NCBI GenBank assembly: GCA_027056215.1
Contig: JALULO010000143.1
Span: forward strand, 1-32,890
Source of the DNA: Campylobacterales bacterium
Lineage (GTDB): Bacteria > Campylobacterota > Campylobacteria > Campylobacterales > QNZT01
Reading direction: 5' to 3'
Length of the DNA stretch: 32,890 bases
Below, in pieces: positions 1-9,863 of the stretch (position 1 is its first letter; every line of letters starts with the position of its first letter). Position numbers and translations under genes: made by a program. Below the pieces are notes generated by a model. The model saw nothing but the letters and a program-made list of their open reading frames with translations. It ran no database searches and had not been told where the DNA came from.

Positions 1-1
1 T

Positions 2-367
2 TTTGCGATGGCAAGCATTGTTCATGTCAGTTTACTTGTCAAATATAGCCATGAAATACTTTGGATGTATCTGGTTACTACCGTCATACGAGCTGTTATC
101 ATGGGTGCTTTTGCCCTACTTTCAAATAGACAAAAGAGTATGACAGATATCTCTTTTCGATGGTGGAGTGTGTTACTTTTTGCAGGAATAAAAGGAGGTC
201 TTTCTATCGTTATGTTACAGATGTTACCAGAAAACTTTATACACAGAGAACTCTTTGAAGCAATCGTTACAGGTGTAATCTTACTCTCCACGATTACCTA
301 TGCCCTGACACTGGTTTTTATCATAAGTTTTAACAAAAAAGCATTTGAACAAGAATATATTCACTAA
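2..367 (+). CDS. Na+/H+ antiporter (CPA1/NhaP-like), C-terminal fragment truncated by window start
   Basis: Hydrophobic C-terminal segment with AGIKGGLSIVML, which matches the CPA1 aG(L/I)(R/K)GalS motif. The frame stays open to the window edge (ttt gcg atg), so the listed ATG is probably internal. Confidence 0.75.
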   Translation, partial: FAMASIVHVSLLVKYSHEILWMYLVTTVIRAVIMGAFALLSNRQKSMTDISFRWWSVLLFAGIKGGLSIVMLQMLPENFIHRELFEAIVTGVILLSTITYALTLVFIISFNKKAFEQEYIH

Positions 368-379
368 AAAGGAATCCTC

Positions 380-1201
380 ATGGTTATCAAACGCGTTATA
401 CTTCCACTAGCATTGTTTATCTATATTGCCATAGAAACATATTTAAAACTACATCAAAGTTCACTTTGTGACCAAACTGGATGTAAACTTGCCGGAGAAT
501 TATTGCGATTTAAGCCCATATATCTAAACTATTTAGGTCTTTTTGCTACATCTATACTGATACTTACGGGGTGGCTTTCTAAAAAATCACACTTAGCCGA
601 TAGACTTTTTTGGATCACGCTCATGGGTGCACTTGCATTTGAAGCGACTATGATCGGTTATCAATACTTTGCAAATCCAGCACTGTGTCTATTTTGTCTA
701 GGTGTTTTTAGCGGACTGCTTTTGATTACGCTCTTTAATGCACCGAAAAAAATATTATTTGCCATTGTACCGATAGTGGCTATCTTTACGGCACTTTCAA
801 CACTTTCCATCGCAAAAAACCAAAGTTTCATAACAAAAGATGGGAACTATCTTATCTATTCAGCAACGTGTCCACATTGTCAAAAAGTTAAAAAGTTCCT
901 TGCCTCAGAAGATATCAACTACACACCTCTTCCCATCACCGAACCCTCAACCCAAAAAGCAATCAAATATCTAGGCATTAGCAAAATACCGATTTGGATA
1001 CAAAAGCATGGTGTAAACAGAGTTATTTTCGTTGGTGATAAAGCGATCATCACACATCTAAAAACTAAGCCCAAGGATACGGCACAAGAGACATCTCAAA
1101 AAGATGAAAATCCTGCTTCAACACAAAGCGTTTTTAATCTCAATACCGATACAGGTTGTAGTGCATCGGTAATCGAAGAAGTTAAATGTAAAGATGAGTG
1201 A
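380..1201 (+). CDS. VKOR-like membrane protein fused to a C-terminal thioredoxin/glutaredoxin-fold domain
   Basis: Several TM helices, SLCDQTGCKLAGELL cysteine pair, a CLFC motif in a TM region, then YLIYSATCPHCQKVKKFL (CPHC) typical of a Trx/Grx active site. Confidence 0.65.
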   Translation: MVIKRVILPLALFIYIAIETYLKLHQSSLCDQTGCKLAGELLRFKPIYLNYLGLFATSILILTGWLSKKSHLADRLFWITLMGALAFEATMIGYQYFANPALCLFCLGVFSGLLLITLFNAPKKILFAIVPIVAIFTALSTLSIAKNQSFITKDGNYLIYSATCPHCQKVKKFLASEDINYTPLPITEPSTQKAIKYLGISKIPIWIQKHGVNRVIFVGDKAIITHLKTKPKDTAQETSQKDENPASTQSVFNLNTDTGCSASVIEEVKCKDE

Positions 1202-1291
1202 CAACTATATAAATTTTTTCTTTTCATACTTCAGGCATTTTTTAAAATGCCGATATGTAGCACATAATAAGAAAACTATTCGAACAGGGTT

Positions 1292-3187
1292 ATGATGAAA
1301 AAACAACAAGAAAATGAAATATATAATAATTTAAAATCACTTTTTCGTCTGTTCCTTGCTAGCCTCATTATCATTGGCGGACTCAATTATATATTTAGTA
1401 AAATGATTAATGATCTTAATCAACAAACTAAAAATCTTGAAACAAAAAAATTGATTGAAAGTAAAATTGCGACTACTTTAACAAGTATGCGCGAAGATAT
1501 TTCTGATATCTTTATTTTAAAACCAAGTGAACAACATAAACATTATTTTAAATATAAAATTTATGAGAAACTAAGCCGTGTTAAATTGGATCTTCACATT
1601 CTAAAATCTGGGGCAGTATTTAAAATAGGAGATGATCTCCAAACCAGGATATATAGACCAAAAACATATGGTCAACAATATGAAAATTTTAATAATTTAG
1701 CACTTTCAGATATGGAACAATCTATAAAATTATTTTTTCTTGCACTTCAAGATTTTAAAGAAAAACTTCTTATCGATAAAAATGCATATATATCTGACCT
1801 AAATTATCTCCTCAAAGAGATGCAAAAGAACAATAATACACTTTTAAAACAAACTAATTACCATATTAAGAAAGTCAACGATGATATCAACAGAAAAACA
1901 CAACAATATATAGGATATGAACTCCTTGCCATAATCTTTGTCATAGCTTCACTCTTTTATCTTAGCAATATTATCAGTAAGCAAATCATCAATAATAGTA
2001 AAAAACTAGAATCAGCAAAAAAAGAAGCGCAAAAAATGGCACTTAAAGCTAAACAAGCCAGTTTAGCAAAGTCTGAATTTTTAGCAAATATGTCCCATGA
2101 GATACGAACACCCCTAAATGCCATACTTGGCTTTATCGATCTTTTAAAAGAGAAAGAAAGAGATGAGGAAAAATTAAAATACATTAAAACTGTACAAAAT
2201 TCATCAAATTCTCTTTTAGGTATTATCAATGATATTCTTGATTTTAGTAAGATTGAAAGTGGCAATCTGCAAATAGAAGAAATCAATTTTAACACTTTAG
2301 ATGAATTTGATACCCTAGCAGATCTTTTTCGTGCAAAAGCATCTGAAAAAAGTATTTCACTCACAATGCATATGGATCAAAATATGCCAAGTGCTTTGGT
2401 CAGTGACCCATTGAGAATCAAACAAGTTATAGCAAACCTTCTTTCCAATGCGATCAAATTTACACCACGAAACGGTCGTGTCATATTACATATATCTTAT
2501 AGTAATGCACATTTAAACGTCAGTGTTCAAGATACGGGTATTGGTATAGCAGAAGAGAAACAAGAAAAAATCTTTCAAGCATTCTCTCAGGCTGAAAGTT
2601 CAACAACCAGACAATTTGGTGGTACAGGATTGGGTCTCTCTATCTCATCAAGATTGATCACTATGCTCGGTGGTAAATTAAAGCTACAAAGTAAGCCCAA
2701 AGAAGGTAGCAAATTTTATTTTTCTATTCCTGTAAAAGCTGGAACTTTTACACACCATAATGTAAAACATGATTTAGACGATTTATCCCTTGAAGGAAGG
2801 CATGTTCTGGTTGTAGAAGACAATAAAGCCAACCAAATGTACATGAGTTTATTGCTGAAAAAATTTCATATCACATTTGACATCGCAAATGACGGTGTCG
2901 AGGCGATATTGGCTTTTGAGCACAAAAAATTTGATTTAATTTTGATGGATGAAAATATGCCTAATCTTAACGGTATAGAAGCTACCAAAAGAATTTTAGC
3001 GATAGAAAAGAAGAAAAACCTTATCCATACTCCCGTTATTGCTTTAACGGCAAATGCATTAAGTGGGGATCGTGAACGTTTTATAGAAGCAGGGATGGAT
3101 GAGTATTTAACAAAACCTATAAATAAAGAGAAACTATTAACTGTTTTTAAAGAATTTATGAGTAACAAGGAGAGTACCGTATGTTAG
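1292..3187 (+). CDS. Hybrid sensor histidine kinase (TM sensor, HisKA, HATPase_c, REC)
   Basis: Two TM segments around a ~190 aa sensor region; H-box FLANMSHEIRTPLNAILGF; N-box LLSNAIKFTP; G-boxes DTGIGIAEE and GGTGLGLSIS; C-terminal REC with VVEDNKANQ and LILMDENMP. Confidence 0.95.
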   Translation: MMKKQQENEIYNNLKSLFRLFLASLIIIGGLNYIFSKMINDLNQQTKNLETKKLIESKIATTLTSMREDISDIFILKPSEQHKHYFKYKIYEKLSRVKLDLHILKSGAVFKIGDDLQTRIYRPKTYGQQYENFNNLALSDMEQSIKLFFLALQDFKEKLLIDKNAYISDLNYLLKEMQKNNNTLLKQTNYHIKKVNDDINRKTQQYIGYELLAIIFVIASLFYLSNIISKQIINNSKKLESAKKEAQKMALKAKQASLAKSEFLANMSHEIRTPLNAILGFIDLLKEKERDEEKLKYIKTVQNSSNSLLGIINDILDFSKIESGNLQIEEINFNTLDEFDTLADLFRAKASEKSISLTMHMDQNMPSALVSDPLRIKQVIANLLSNAIKFTPRNGRVILHISYSNAHLNVSVQDTGIGIAEEKQEKIFQAFSQAESSTTRQFGGTGLGLSISSRLITMLGGKLKLQSKPKEGSKFYFSIPVKAGTFTHHNVKHDLDDLSLEGRHVLVVEDNKANQMYMSLLLKKFHITFDIANDGVEAILAFEHKKFDLILMDENMPNLNGIEATKRILAIEKKKNLIHTPVIALTANALSGDRERFIEAGMDEYLTKPINKEKLLTVFKEFMSNKESTVC

Positions 3188-3501
3188 ACATATCAAAAAT
3201 TTCACAAGAACTTGGATTTGAGCGTGAGGAAGTCTTGATGCTTTTAGAAATGTTTATGGAATCAGCTATGCAAAGTATGCAAGAACTCAAAATAGCTTTA
3301 GAAAATGCAGATTATATCGGCATAAAAGAACACGCCCATGCTATCAAAGGAAGCTCTGCAAATCTCATGTTAGATGAGATTTATAACTTATCTAAAGAGA
3401 TAGAAGAAGCAGCCATATTTAAAACAAAACTTGATTATGGTGACAAGTTTACAAGACTCTATCATGCTTTAAAAAATTTACAGAAAATGGAAACAGCATA
3501 A
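3181..3501 (+). CDS. Hpt domain phosphotransfer protein
   Basis: HAHAIKGSSANLMLDEI matches the Hpt motif HxLKGSSxxLG. Its start overlaps the kinase stop and its stop overlaps the next ATG. Confidence 0.9.
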   Translation: MLDISKISQELGFEREEVLMLLEMFMESAMQSMQELKIALENADYIGIKEHAHAIKGSSANLMLDEIYNLSKEIEEAAIFKTKLDYGDKFTRLYHALKNLQKMETA

Positions 3502-5159
3502 TGGCAAAGATACTTATAGTAGATGATATTGCAGTCAATCGCATGACAATCAAACTCTCTTTAAAAGAGCAAGGATATCACTTTTTTGAAGCGTCAAATG
3601 GTCTTGAAGCAATAGAAATAGCAAAAGCACAGAATCCAGATATCATACTCATCGATGCGATGATGCCAGTTATGGATGGTTTTGAAGCAACAAAAGTTAT
3701 ACGTAAGATTGAGGAGATACAGCGTATTCCAATCTTGATGATTACCTCGTTGGAAAGCAAAGATGATAAAATCAAAGCCCTTAATTGTGGTGTTAATGAC
3801 TTTATCAGTAAAGCATTTGACAAATCAGAACTAAAAGCGAGATGCCATGCCTATATAGAATTGGCAAATTTAAATAAAAACTATATTTTAGCGACAAAAA
3901 ATGTAGTTTCCAACTTGCCAAATAAAGTGAAATTACTCAAAGATATACAACATACTAAAAATGAAAAATCACTATTTTTAATCGATATGGACAATTATAC
4001 TGAAAATGAAAATTTTTATGGTCTGAGTATTGCTGAAAATCTAGAAAAAATTTTTATCCAATATTTGATCCAACAGTGTCTAATTTTACACGATCACTAT
4101 CAACTTTATCATATAGCAAGTGGGAAATATGCTGTTCTTTTTGATGATACTTTTGATCAAAGTGACGATAATGCTGAAACATTCTGTGCAAATCTCATTT
4201 CAGCCATCAAACATCATCATTTTCAATACCAAGACTATAACTTTGATATAAATATCACTATGGGCTATATGTATGGAAATGAGCATCTTTATGAAGATGC
4301 CAATACGATGCTTGCTCTCGCACAAAAAGAAAAATATGAGTTCATGGTAAATACTAAAAGGATTACTACTTTAAAAGAAAACATCAAACAAAATCTTTTT
4401 ACATTGCAAAGTATTAAATATGCATTACAAGAAGATAAAATAGAGCCATTTTTTCAACCTATATATAACAATCATACAGACAAAATCAAACGATATGAAG
4501 CCCTTATAAGGATGCATGATCATAAAAACACTCTTATTTATCCTTATCCTGTATTTTTAGATGTTGCAAAACAGGGAAAACTCTATCCTTATATTACAAA
4601 AGTTTTGATTGAAAAAGTTATGGATAAACTTAGAGAAGAAGATTGTGAAATATCTATCAATATCTCATCGCTAGATATTGAAGATAAAATCATGCAAGCC
4701 TTTATACTTGATGCTTTTGAGAAAAATAAAGATATAACACATAAACTCATCATTGAACTTTTAGAAGATAAAGAAACAAATTCTTACGATGAAGTCAATA
4801 AGTTTATCAAAACAGTTAGAAAATATGGTATACAAATAGCCATAGATGACTTTGGAAGCGGTTATTCAAACTTTATACGTATTATCGAGTTTGCTCCAGA
4901 TATCATCAAAATAGATGGATCACTTATTTGCGACATTGCGACATCAGCAGCATCAAGACAAACAGTTGAAACAATCAAACTTTTTGCTGATAAGATCAAT
5001 GCTAAAATAGTAGCAGAATATGTTGAGAATGAAGAAATATTCAATATCATCAAATCACTTGGAATAGACTATGCACAAGGTTTTTATATCGGTAAAGCAG
5101 AACTCAAACTCAGAAAAACACCTCTCTTTGAAGAAGCTTTAGCAACAGTGGCTCACTAA
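3501..5159 (+). CDS. Response regulator: REC, degenerate GGDEF, EAL phosphodiesterase
   Basis: REC: ILIVDDIAVNR, IILIDAMMPVMDG. GGDEF position reads ASGKYAVL. EAL hallmarks kept: YEALIRM, SINISSLDIED, IELLED, IDDFGSGYSNF, IIKIDGSL, AEYVENEE. Confidence 0.93.
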   Translation: MAKILIVDDIAVNRMTIKLSLKEQGYHFFEASNGLEAIEIAKAQNPDIILIDAMMPVMDGFEATKVIRKIEEIQRIPILMITSLESKDDKIKALNCGVNDFISKAFDKSELKARCHAYIELANLNKNYILATKNVVSNLPNKVKLLKDIQHTKNEKSLFLIDMDNYTENENFYGLSIAENLEKIFIQYLIQQCLILHDHYQLYHIASGKYAVLFDDTFDQSDDNAETFCANLISAIKHHHFQYQDYNFDINITMGYMYGNEHLYEDANTMLALAQKEKYEFMVNTKRITTLKENIKQNLFTLQSIKYALQEDKIEPFFQPIYNNHTDKIKRYEALIRMHDHKNTLIYPYPVFLDVAKQGKLYPYITKVLIEKVMDKLREEDCEISINISSLDIEDKIMQAFILDAFEKNKDITHKLIIELLEDKETNSYDEVNKFIKTVRKYGIQIAIDDFGSGYSNFIRIIEFAPDIIKIDGSLICDIATSAASRQTVETIKLFADKINAKIVAEYVENEEIFNIIKSLGIDYAQGFYIGKAELKLRKTPLFEEALATVAH

Positions 5160-5942
5160 ATCCTTCATCTGTGTACAAAAGTGAATCACTGTTTCATTGT
5201 GATGCTTTTGTGCCCCTTTGGTTAAGATAGTGAGCTTATTTTCCATCATTTTACATACTTCTCTATCTGGAAGATGTTTTTGCAATGCTTGTAAACGAAA
5301 CTGATCCATCGCTTGATAAGAAAATGAAAGTTGTTCATGATCACCTGCATATTTTGTCGTAAGTGCTTCATCAACAAATCCTACAGGATACTTTTTTAAA
5401 ATCCTAAGCCACATATCATAATCTTCACAAACAATCAACTTCTCATCGAAAAGTCCAATATCATCCACTATCTTTTTATGAAACATGACCGTTGAAGGAG
5501 CAATCTTACAAAAATCAAGATTTTCATAAAAACAAAAGCCTTGCGGTTTTTGATGTTTACGTTTTTGTTTAACCATCTTATCATCACGCATCCAGACTTC
5601 TGCGGTATGAGAAAAAAGAATCTGGGGATTTTGTTTGTGATATGCCACTTGAAGTTGGAGTTTATCTTCTCTCCAAACATCATCAGAGTCCAAAAAGGCA
5701 ATCCACTTGTTTGATGCATGAACAATACCCATATTCCTTGCAGCCGAAACGCCTTTATTTGGCTGAGAGATGATTTTAACTTCAGGAAAATGGCTCTGTA
5801 CCATCTGGCATGTATCGTCTGTTGAACCATCATCCACAACAATGATTTCATCAGCCCTGTAAGTCTGACTTAAAACAGACTCCACCGCCCTTGGTAAAAG
5901 CGCAACACGGTTATACGTGGGAATGACAACGGTAATTTTCAC
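5139..5942 (-). CDS. Family 2 glycosyltransferase
   Basis: N-terminus MKITVVIPTYNRVALLPRAVESVLSQTYRADEIIVVDDGSTDDT, and WIAFLDSDDVW: the GT-A/GT2 fold signature. Confidence 0.93.
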   Translation of the reverse strand: MKITVVIPTYNRVALLPRAVESVLSQTYRADEIIVVDDGSTDDTCQMVQSHFPEVKIISQPNKGVSAARNMGIVHASNKWIAFLDSDDVWREDKLQLQVAYHKQNPQILFSHTAEVWMRDDKMVKQKRKHQKPQGFCFYENLDFCKIAPSTVMFHKKIVDDIGLFDEKLIVCEDYDMWLRILKKYPVGFVDEALTTKYAGDHEQLSFSYQAMDQFRLQALQKHLPDREVCKMMENKLTILTKGAQKHHNETVIHFCTQMKDLVSHCC

Positions 5943-6500
5943 TTATTTTTTAGTAACTTTTGAAAAATACAACCACAACAAGGCGATTAGTGTTACCAGT
6001 ATCAGCGGTAAGATCCATGGATTTTCTTTAATCTTTCCAAAGAGATCAACAATTTGCTGTCCTCCTTTATAACTCAACAATCCAAAAAAGAGTGAAAAAA
6101 GAAGTGAAGCTGGTGCATTTAAAATCCCAAATTTGAGAAAACTATATTTAGATAATCCCATCGCAATAGGTACTAAAGTTTTAACACCATAGATAAACTT
6201 TTGTACAAACATGACTAAATCACCATATTTTCTGATCAAAAGAGATGAAAGTGCAAATTTTCGTCTGTGATTTTTCATGTAAGGCTCTACCATCTGTTTG
6301 TTATAACGTGCCATATAAAATAAAACCATATCACCAATATAGTTTGCAACCGTTGCCACAGCGATAGAAACAGTGATATCCATCTTACCAAGATAGGATA
6401 ATGCTCCAGCAGCTACAAGTCCGAAAAAACCACCCCCAAGGGAGTATATAAATAGGGCTATATAACCATACGTAGACAATTGTGTTAAAAGTTCTTGCAT
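5943..6500 (-). CDS. DedA/SNARE-associated family membrane protein
   Basis: Multi-TM protein of DedA length with GALSYLGKMDI and a KFIYGVKTLVPIAMG segment resembling DedA F-x-R-x-x-P-G. Confidence 0.75.
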   Translation of the reverse strand: MQELLTQLSTYGYIALFIYSLGGGFFGLVAAGALSYLGKMDITVSIAVATVANYIGDMVLFYMARYNKQMVEPYMKNHRRKFALSSLLIRKYGDLVMFVQKFIYGVKTLVPIAMGLSKYSFLKFGILNAPASLLFSLFFGLLSYKGGQQIVDLFGKIKENPWILPLILVTLIALLWLYFSKVTKK

Positions 6501-8281
6501 TAATCCTCTTTCTTGTTTGAAAATGTTGTAGCGAAATGTCCTTCATTTGCCATCAAAGTGCCAAGTGTACCTTCTTGAATAATATGTCCATGTTCGAGAA
6601 CATAGATATAATCGGCCATCTTGATTGTACTTAATCTGTGTGCGATTATTATAGTAGTTCTTTCTTTTAAAAAGGATTCTATCGCATCAAAAAGGATATC
6701 TTCTGTGGTAACATCAAGGGCAGATGTCGATTCATCCAAAATCACAACATTTGGATCAGCGATAATCATGCGAGCGATGGAGATACGTTGTCGCTGACCA
6801 CCTGAGAGTTTGATACCGTTTTTCCCAACAAGCGTTTGTAATCCATCATCAAGCGTTGCTAAAAAATCTCCAAGCTGTGCAACTTCAAGTGCTTTTTGAA
6901 TCTTCTCATCACTCACTTCTTTACCAAAAGTGAGATTAAAGTGAATCGTGTCATTGAAAAGCATAGGATTTTGCAATACCAGATAGACATGATCTCGTAT
7001 CACATCAAGTCCTATATCTTTAAAAGAGACTTTGTCATACATGATATCTCCGTGATCGGGCTGATAAAAACCAACTATCAGTTGTGCAAGTGTCGTTTTT
7101 CCACTCCCACTTGCCCCAACAATCGCCACTTTACTTTTTTGTGGAATATGTAAAGAGATCATATCTAAAATATTTTTACCTTTTTGATACGCAAAAGAGA
7201 CATCTTTGAGGTCGATCTCATTGGTACACGTTTGGCTAAAAGGATTTTTCAGATGTTTGTAAGAAGGTTCTTTTTCAAGATCAAAAATCGCATTGATACG
7301 TTTGAGTGCTGCATCGGCATTGTGGTAAGCATACTGCATATTGATAATCTCATTGATTGGCTGCATAATAACCCACAAATAACCAAAGATAGCAAGCATC
7401 AAACCAATAGATAAATCAGAATATGCAACCATCAAAATACCAGCGGCTCGAAATATTTCAAACCCTGTTAAAAAAATCATATAAGAAGCTTTTGACGCAA
7501 CTTCTGCCTTGTATTCAAACGCGATACCACGCTCTTTAATCTCTTTTGCTAGCACTACTAACTTCGTAAAAAAATGTACCTCACTGTTTGACGAACGTAC
7601 TTGCCAAAACAGATCGAGTGTCTCACTTAATGCTTCTTGAAACGAGGCGATAATAGCATTTTCTTTCTTTTTCAGTTTTGAAACTTTTCGTGCCATTTTA
7701 CCCGTTAAAAAAACAATAAAAGGATTAAAAAAGAGAATGAAAAGTGCCAATTTCCAATGAATCCATAAAAGAATAACAGCAACTGCAATCACCATCAATA
7801 CAGAGATAACAAGCTTACTTACAGAACTAGAGATAAAGGCATCAATCGTATTAACATCTACAATACTTAAAGAAGCAAGTTTTCCACTACCAAAATTTTC
7901 AAACTCTTTTAAACGTACTTTTTCAATATGTTTAAGTAAATCTTCACGAATTTTATACGTTATATTCTTAGAGATGATCGTAAAGAACCAACTTTGAATG
8001 ACACTAAATATAAAAAACAGCGCACGCAAGAGAAGTGTTATAATTAGAACCACTACAACGTAAAACCAAGCAGCGTGTTGTGAACCACCAAAAAGTGTAT
8101 CGATTATATGGACAAGATGCGAAGGTTTATGCAAAAGCACTTCATCCACTAAAAGAGGCATCAAAAGCGGGGCTAAGGCACTAGCTGTAGCGGCAAATAT
8201 TGCAATAATATTTGCGATAAAAAGCTCTTTTTTATATTTTCTGATATCTTTAAAAATATCAGAAAAAGTATATTTTTGCAT
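6500..8281 (-). CDS. ABC transporter, fused permease/ATP-binding (MsbA-like exporter)
   Basis: N-terminal six-TM-like region; Walker A GASGSGKTT; Q-loop LVLQNP; signature LSGGQRQRISIAR; Walker B NVVILDESTSALD. Confidence 0.95.
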   Translation of the reverse strand: MQKYTFSDIFKDIRKYKKELFIANIIAIFAATASALAPLLMPLLVDEVLLHKPSHLVHIIDTLFGGSQHAAWFYVVVVLIITLLLRALFFIFSVIQSWFFTIISKNITYKIREDLLKHIEKVRLKEFENFGSGKLASLSIVDVNTIDAFISSSVSKLVISVLMVIAVAVILLWIHWKLALFILFFNPFIVFLTGKMARKVSKLKKKENAIIASFQEALSETLDLFWQVRSSNSEVHFFTKLVVLAKEIKERGIAFEYKAEVASKASYMIFLTGFEIFRAAGILMVAYSDLSIGLMLAIFGYLWVIMQPINEIINMQYAYHNADAALKRINAIFDLEKEPSYKHLKNPFSQTCTNEIDLKDVSFAYQKGKNILDMISLHIPQKSKVAIVGASGSGKTTLAQLIVGFYQPDHGDIMYDKVSFKDIGLDVIRDHVYLVLQNPMLFNDTIHFNLTFGKEVSDEKIQKALEVAQLGDFLATLDDGLQTLVGKNGIKLSGGQRQRISIARMIIADPNVVILDESTSALDVTTEDILFDAIESFLKERTTIIIAHRLSTIKMADYIYVLEHGHIIQEGTLGTLMANEGHFATTFSNKKED

Positions 8282-8294
8282 AATCTAAACTAAG

Positions 8295-9863
8295 TTATCT
8301 GGCGTAATCTACAGCACGCGACTCTCTGATAACATTGACTTTGATATCTCCTGGATACTGTACTTTACTCTCAATCTCTTTAGCAATCTCTTTGGAAAGA
8401 AGCACCGCTTCATCATCATTGATAAGCTTTGCATTAGCAATAACACGGATTTCACGACCAGCATTGATTGCATATGCTTGTCGTACACCTTTTTTACTGG
8501 TTGCAATATTTTCGATATCTTCTACACGTTTTAAAAAGGCTTCCAAAACTTCACGTCTAGCCCCTGGACGGGCAGCTGAAAGCGTATCAGCAGCACAAAC
8601 CGCAGCAGATTCAATCGAATTTGCATCTTCGTGTCCATGGTGTGCATAAATCGCATTGATGACTACTTCGTGTTCATTGTAACGTTTACAGATGTCCGCT
8701 CCAAGATCTACATGACTTCCTGCAAAATCATGGGTTAATGCTTTACCGATATCATGCAGTATTCCCGCACGACGGGCAAGTTTCTCATCACCACCACATT
8801 CAGCAGCGATAATCCCTGCAAGATTGGCAACTTCTAAAGAGTGCCCAAGTGCATTTTGTCCATATGAAGCACGAAATTTTAACTTACCGATAAGTTTAAT
8901 AATTTCTGGATGCATACCTGTGATACCAAAATCAAGTAAGATATTTTCACCCTCTTCATAAATATTTTGCTCAAACTCTTCGGTTACTTTTTTATAGATA
9001 TCTTCAATTCGTGCTGGTTGAATACGACCATCTTCTATCAACTCTTCTATCACTTTTGTAGCAATAGCACGACGATAAAGATTAAAACTGCTGAGTATAA
9101 TCACATTTGGCGTATCATCTATGATCACATCAACCCCTAATTTCATCTCTAAGGCTTTGATATTTCGTCCCTCTTTTCCGATGATTCGTCCTTTGATATC
9201 ATCGCTTGGGAGGTTGACCGTATTGATCAGTCTTTCAGCTGCAAAATCACCGGCAAAGCGTGTTGTAGCCTGTGCAAGGATATAATTTGCATTCTTTTTA
9301 CCTTTATCTTTTGCCTCTTGTTCATATTTTCGGATGATATGTGCAATCTGTGCACGCGCATGATCTTCTGCCCGTTTAAGTACGATATCTTGTGCTTCAG
9401 ACTTTGTCATACCTGCTGATCTTTCAATCAACATATCTGCATCTTCCAACTTGATTTTTAGTTCAGTTTCAAGTGTTTTTATCTCTTCTTCAAAACTTTT
9501 TAATTCATTTTTATGTTTTTTAATTTCATCTTTCTCAAAAGTGATATTTTTCAACTCTTCTTTAAAAAGTTCATTTAACTCTTGGTCTTTTTTCTCAAGC
9601 GTAGCAAGCTTCTGTGAATGTTCTTCAAAAAGCTTTTGCTTTTTCGTATCAAAAGCCTGTTTTGCTTCAAGTTCTAGATCTTTGGCTTTGATTTTCGCCT
9701 CATTTAGCAACTTTTCTGCTTCATGCTCGATCGTACTAGCTTTTGCTTTTGCCTGTTCTAAAAAACCGCTTAGTTTTGCATTATGTAATCTATTTGCACT
9801 AAATGCGGCGATACTACCACCTAGAAGTGCTCCTCCAGCTGCAATGATTATTTCTGTTATCAT
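8295..9863 (-). CDS. rny: Ribonuclease Y
   Basis: N-terminal TM, long coiled coil, KH domain (IIGKEGRNIKALE), HD domain (ILHDIGKALTHD). Classic RNase Y architecture, 522 aa. Confidence 0.97.
   Translation of the reverse strand: MITEIIIAAGGALLGGSIAAFSANRLHNAKLSGFLEQAKAKASTIEHEAEKLLNEAKIKAKDLELEAKQAFDTKKQKLFEEHSQKLATLEKKDQELNELFKEELKNITFEKDEIKKHKNELKSFEEEIKTLETELKIKLEDADMLIERSAGMTKSEAQDIVLKRAEDHARAQIAHIIRKYEQEAKDKGKKNANYILAQATTRFAGDFAAERLINTVNLPSDDIKGRIIGKEGRNIKALEMKLGVDVIIDDTPNVIILSSFNLYRRAIATKVIEELIEDGRIQPARIEDIYKKVTEEFEQNIYEEGENILLDFGITGMHPEIIKLIGKLKFRASYGQNALGHSLEVANLAGIIAAECGGDEKLARRAGILHDIGKALTHDFAGSHVDLGADICKRYNEHEVVINAIYAHHGHEDANSIESAAVCAADTLSAARPGARREVLEAFLKRVEDIENIATSKKGVRQAYAINAGREIRVIANAKLINDDEAVLLSKEIAKEIESKVQYPGDIKVNVIRESRAVDYAR

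Noticed and set aside
1234-1251. GGCATTTTTTAAAATGCC hairpin between the redox gene and the kinase
   Set aside because: Short stem with minimal loop and no following T-run; too weak to call a terminator.
1957-3168. Minus-strand ORFs inside the histidine kinase gene (135 and 100 aa)
   Set aside because: Opposite strand of strongly supported kinase coding sequence; no motif or start signal.
5468-5851. 127 aa minus-strand ORF inside the GT2 gene
   Set aside because: Alternate frame of a well-supported glycosyltransferase; no recognisable domain.
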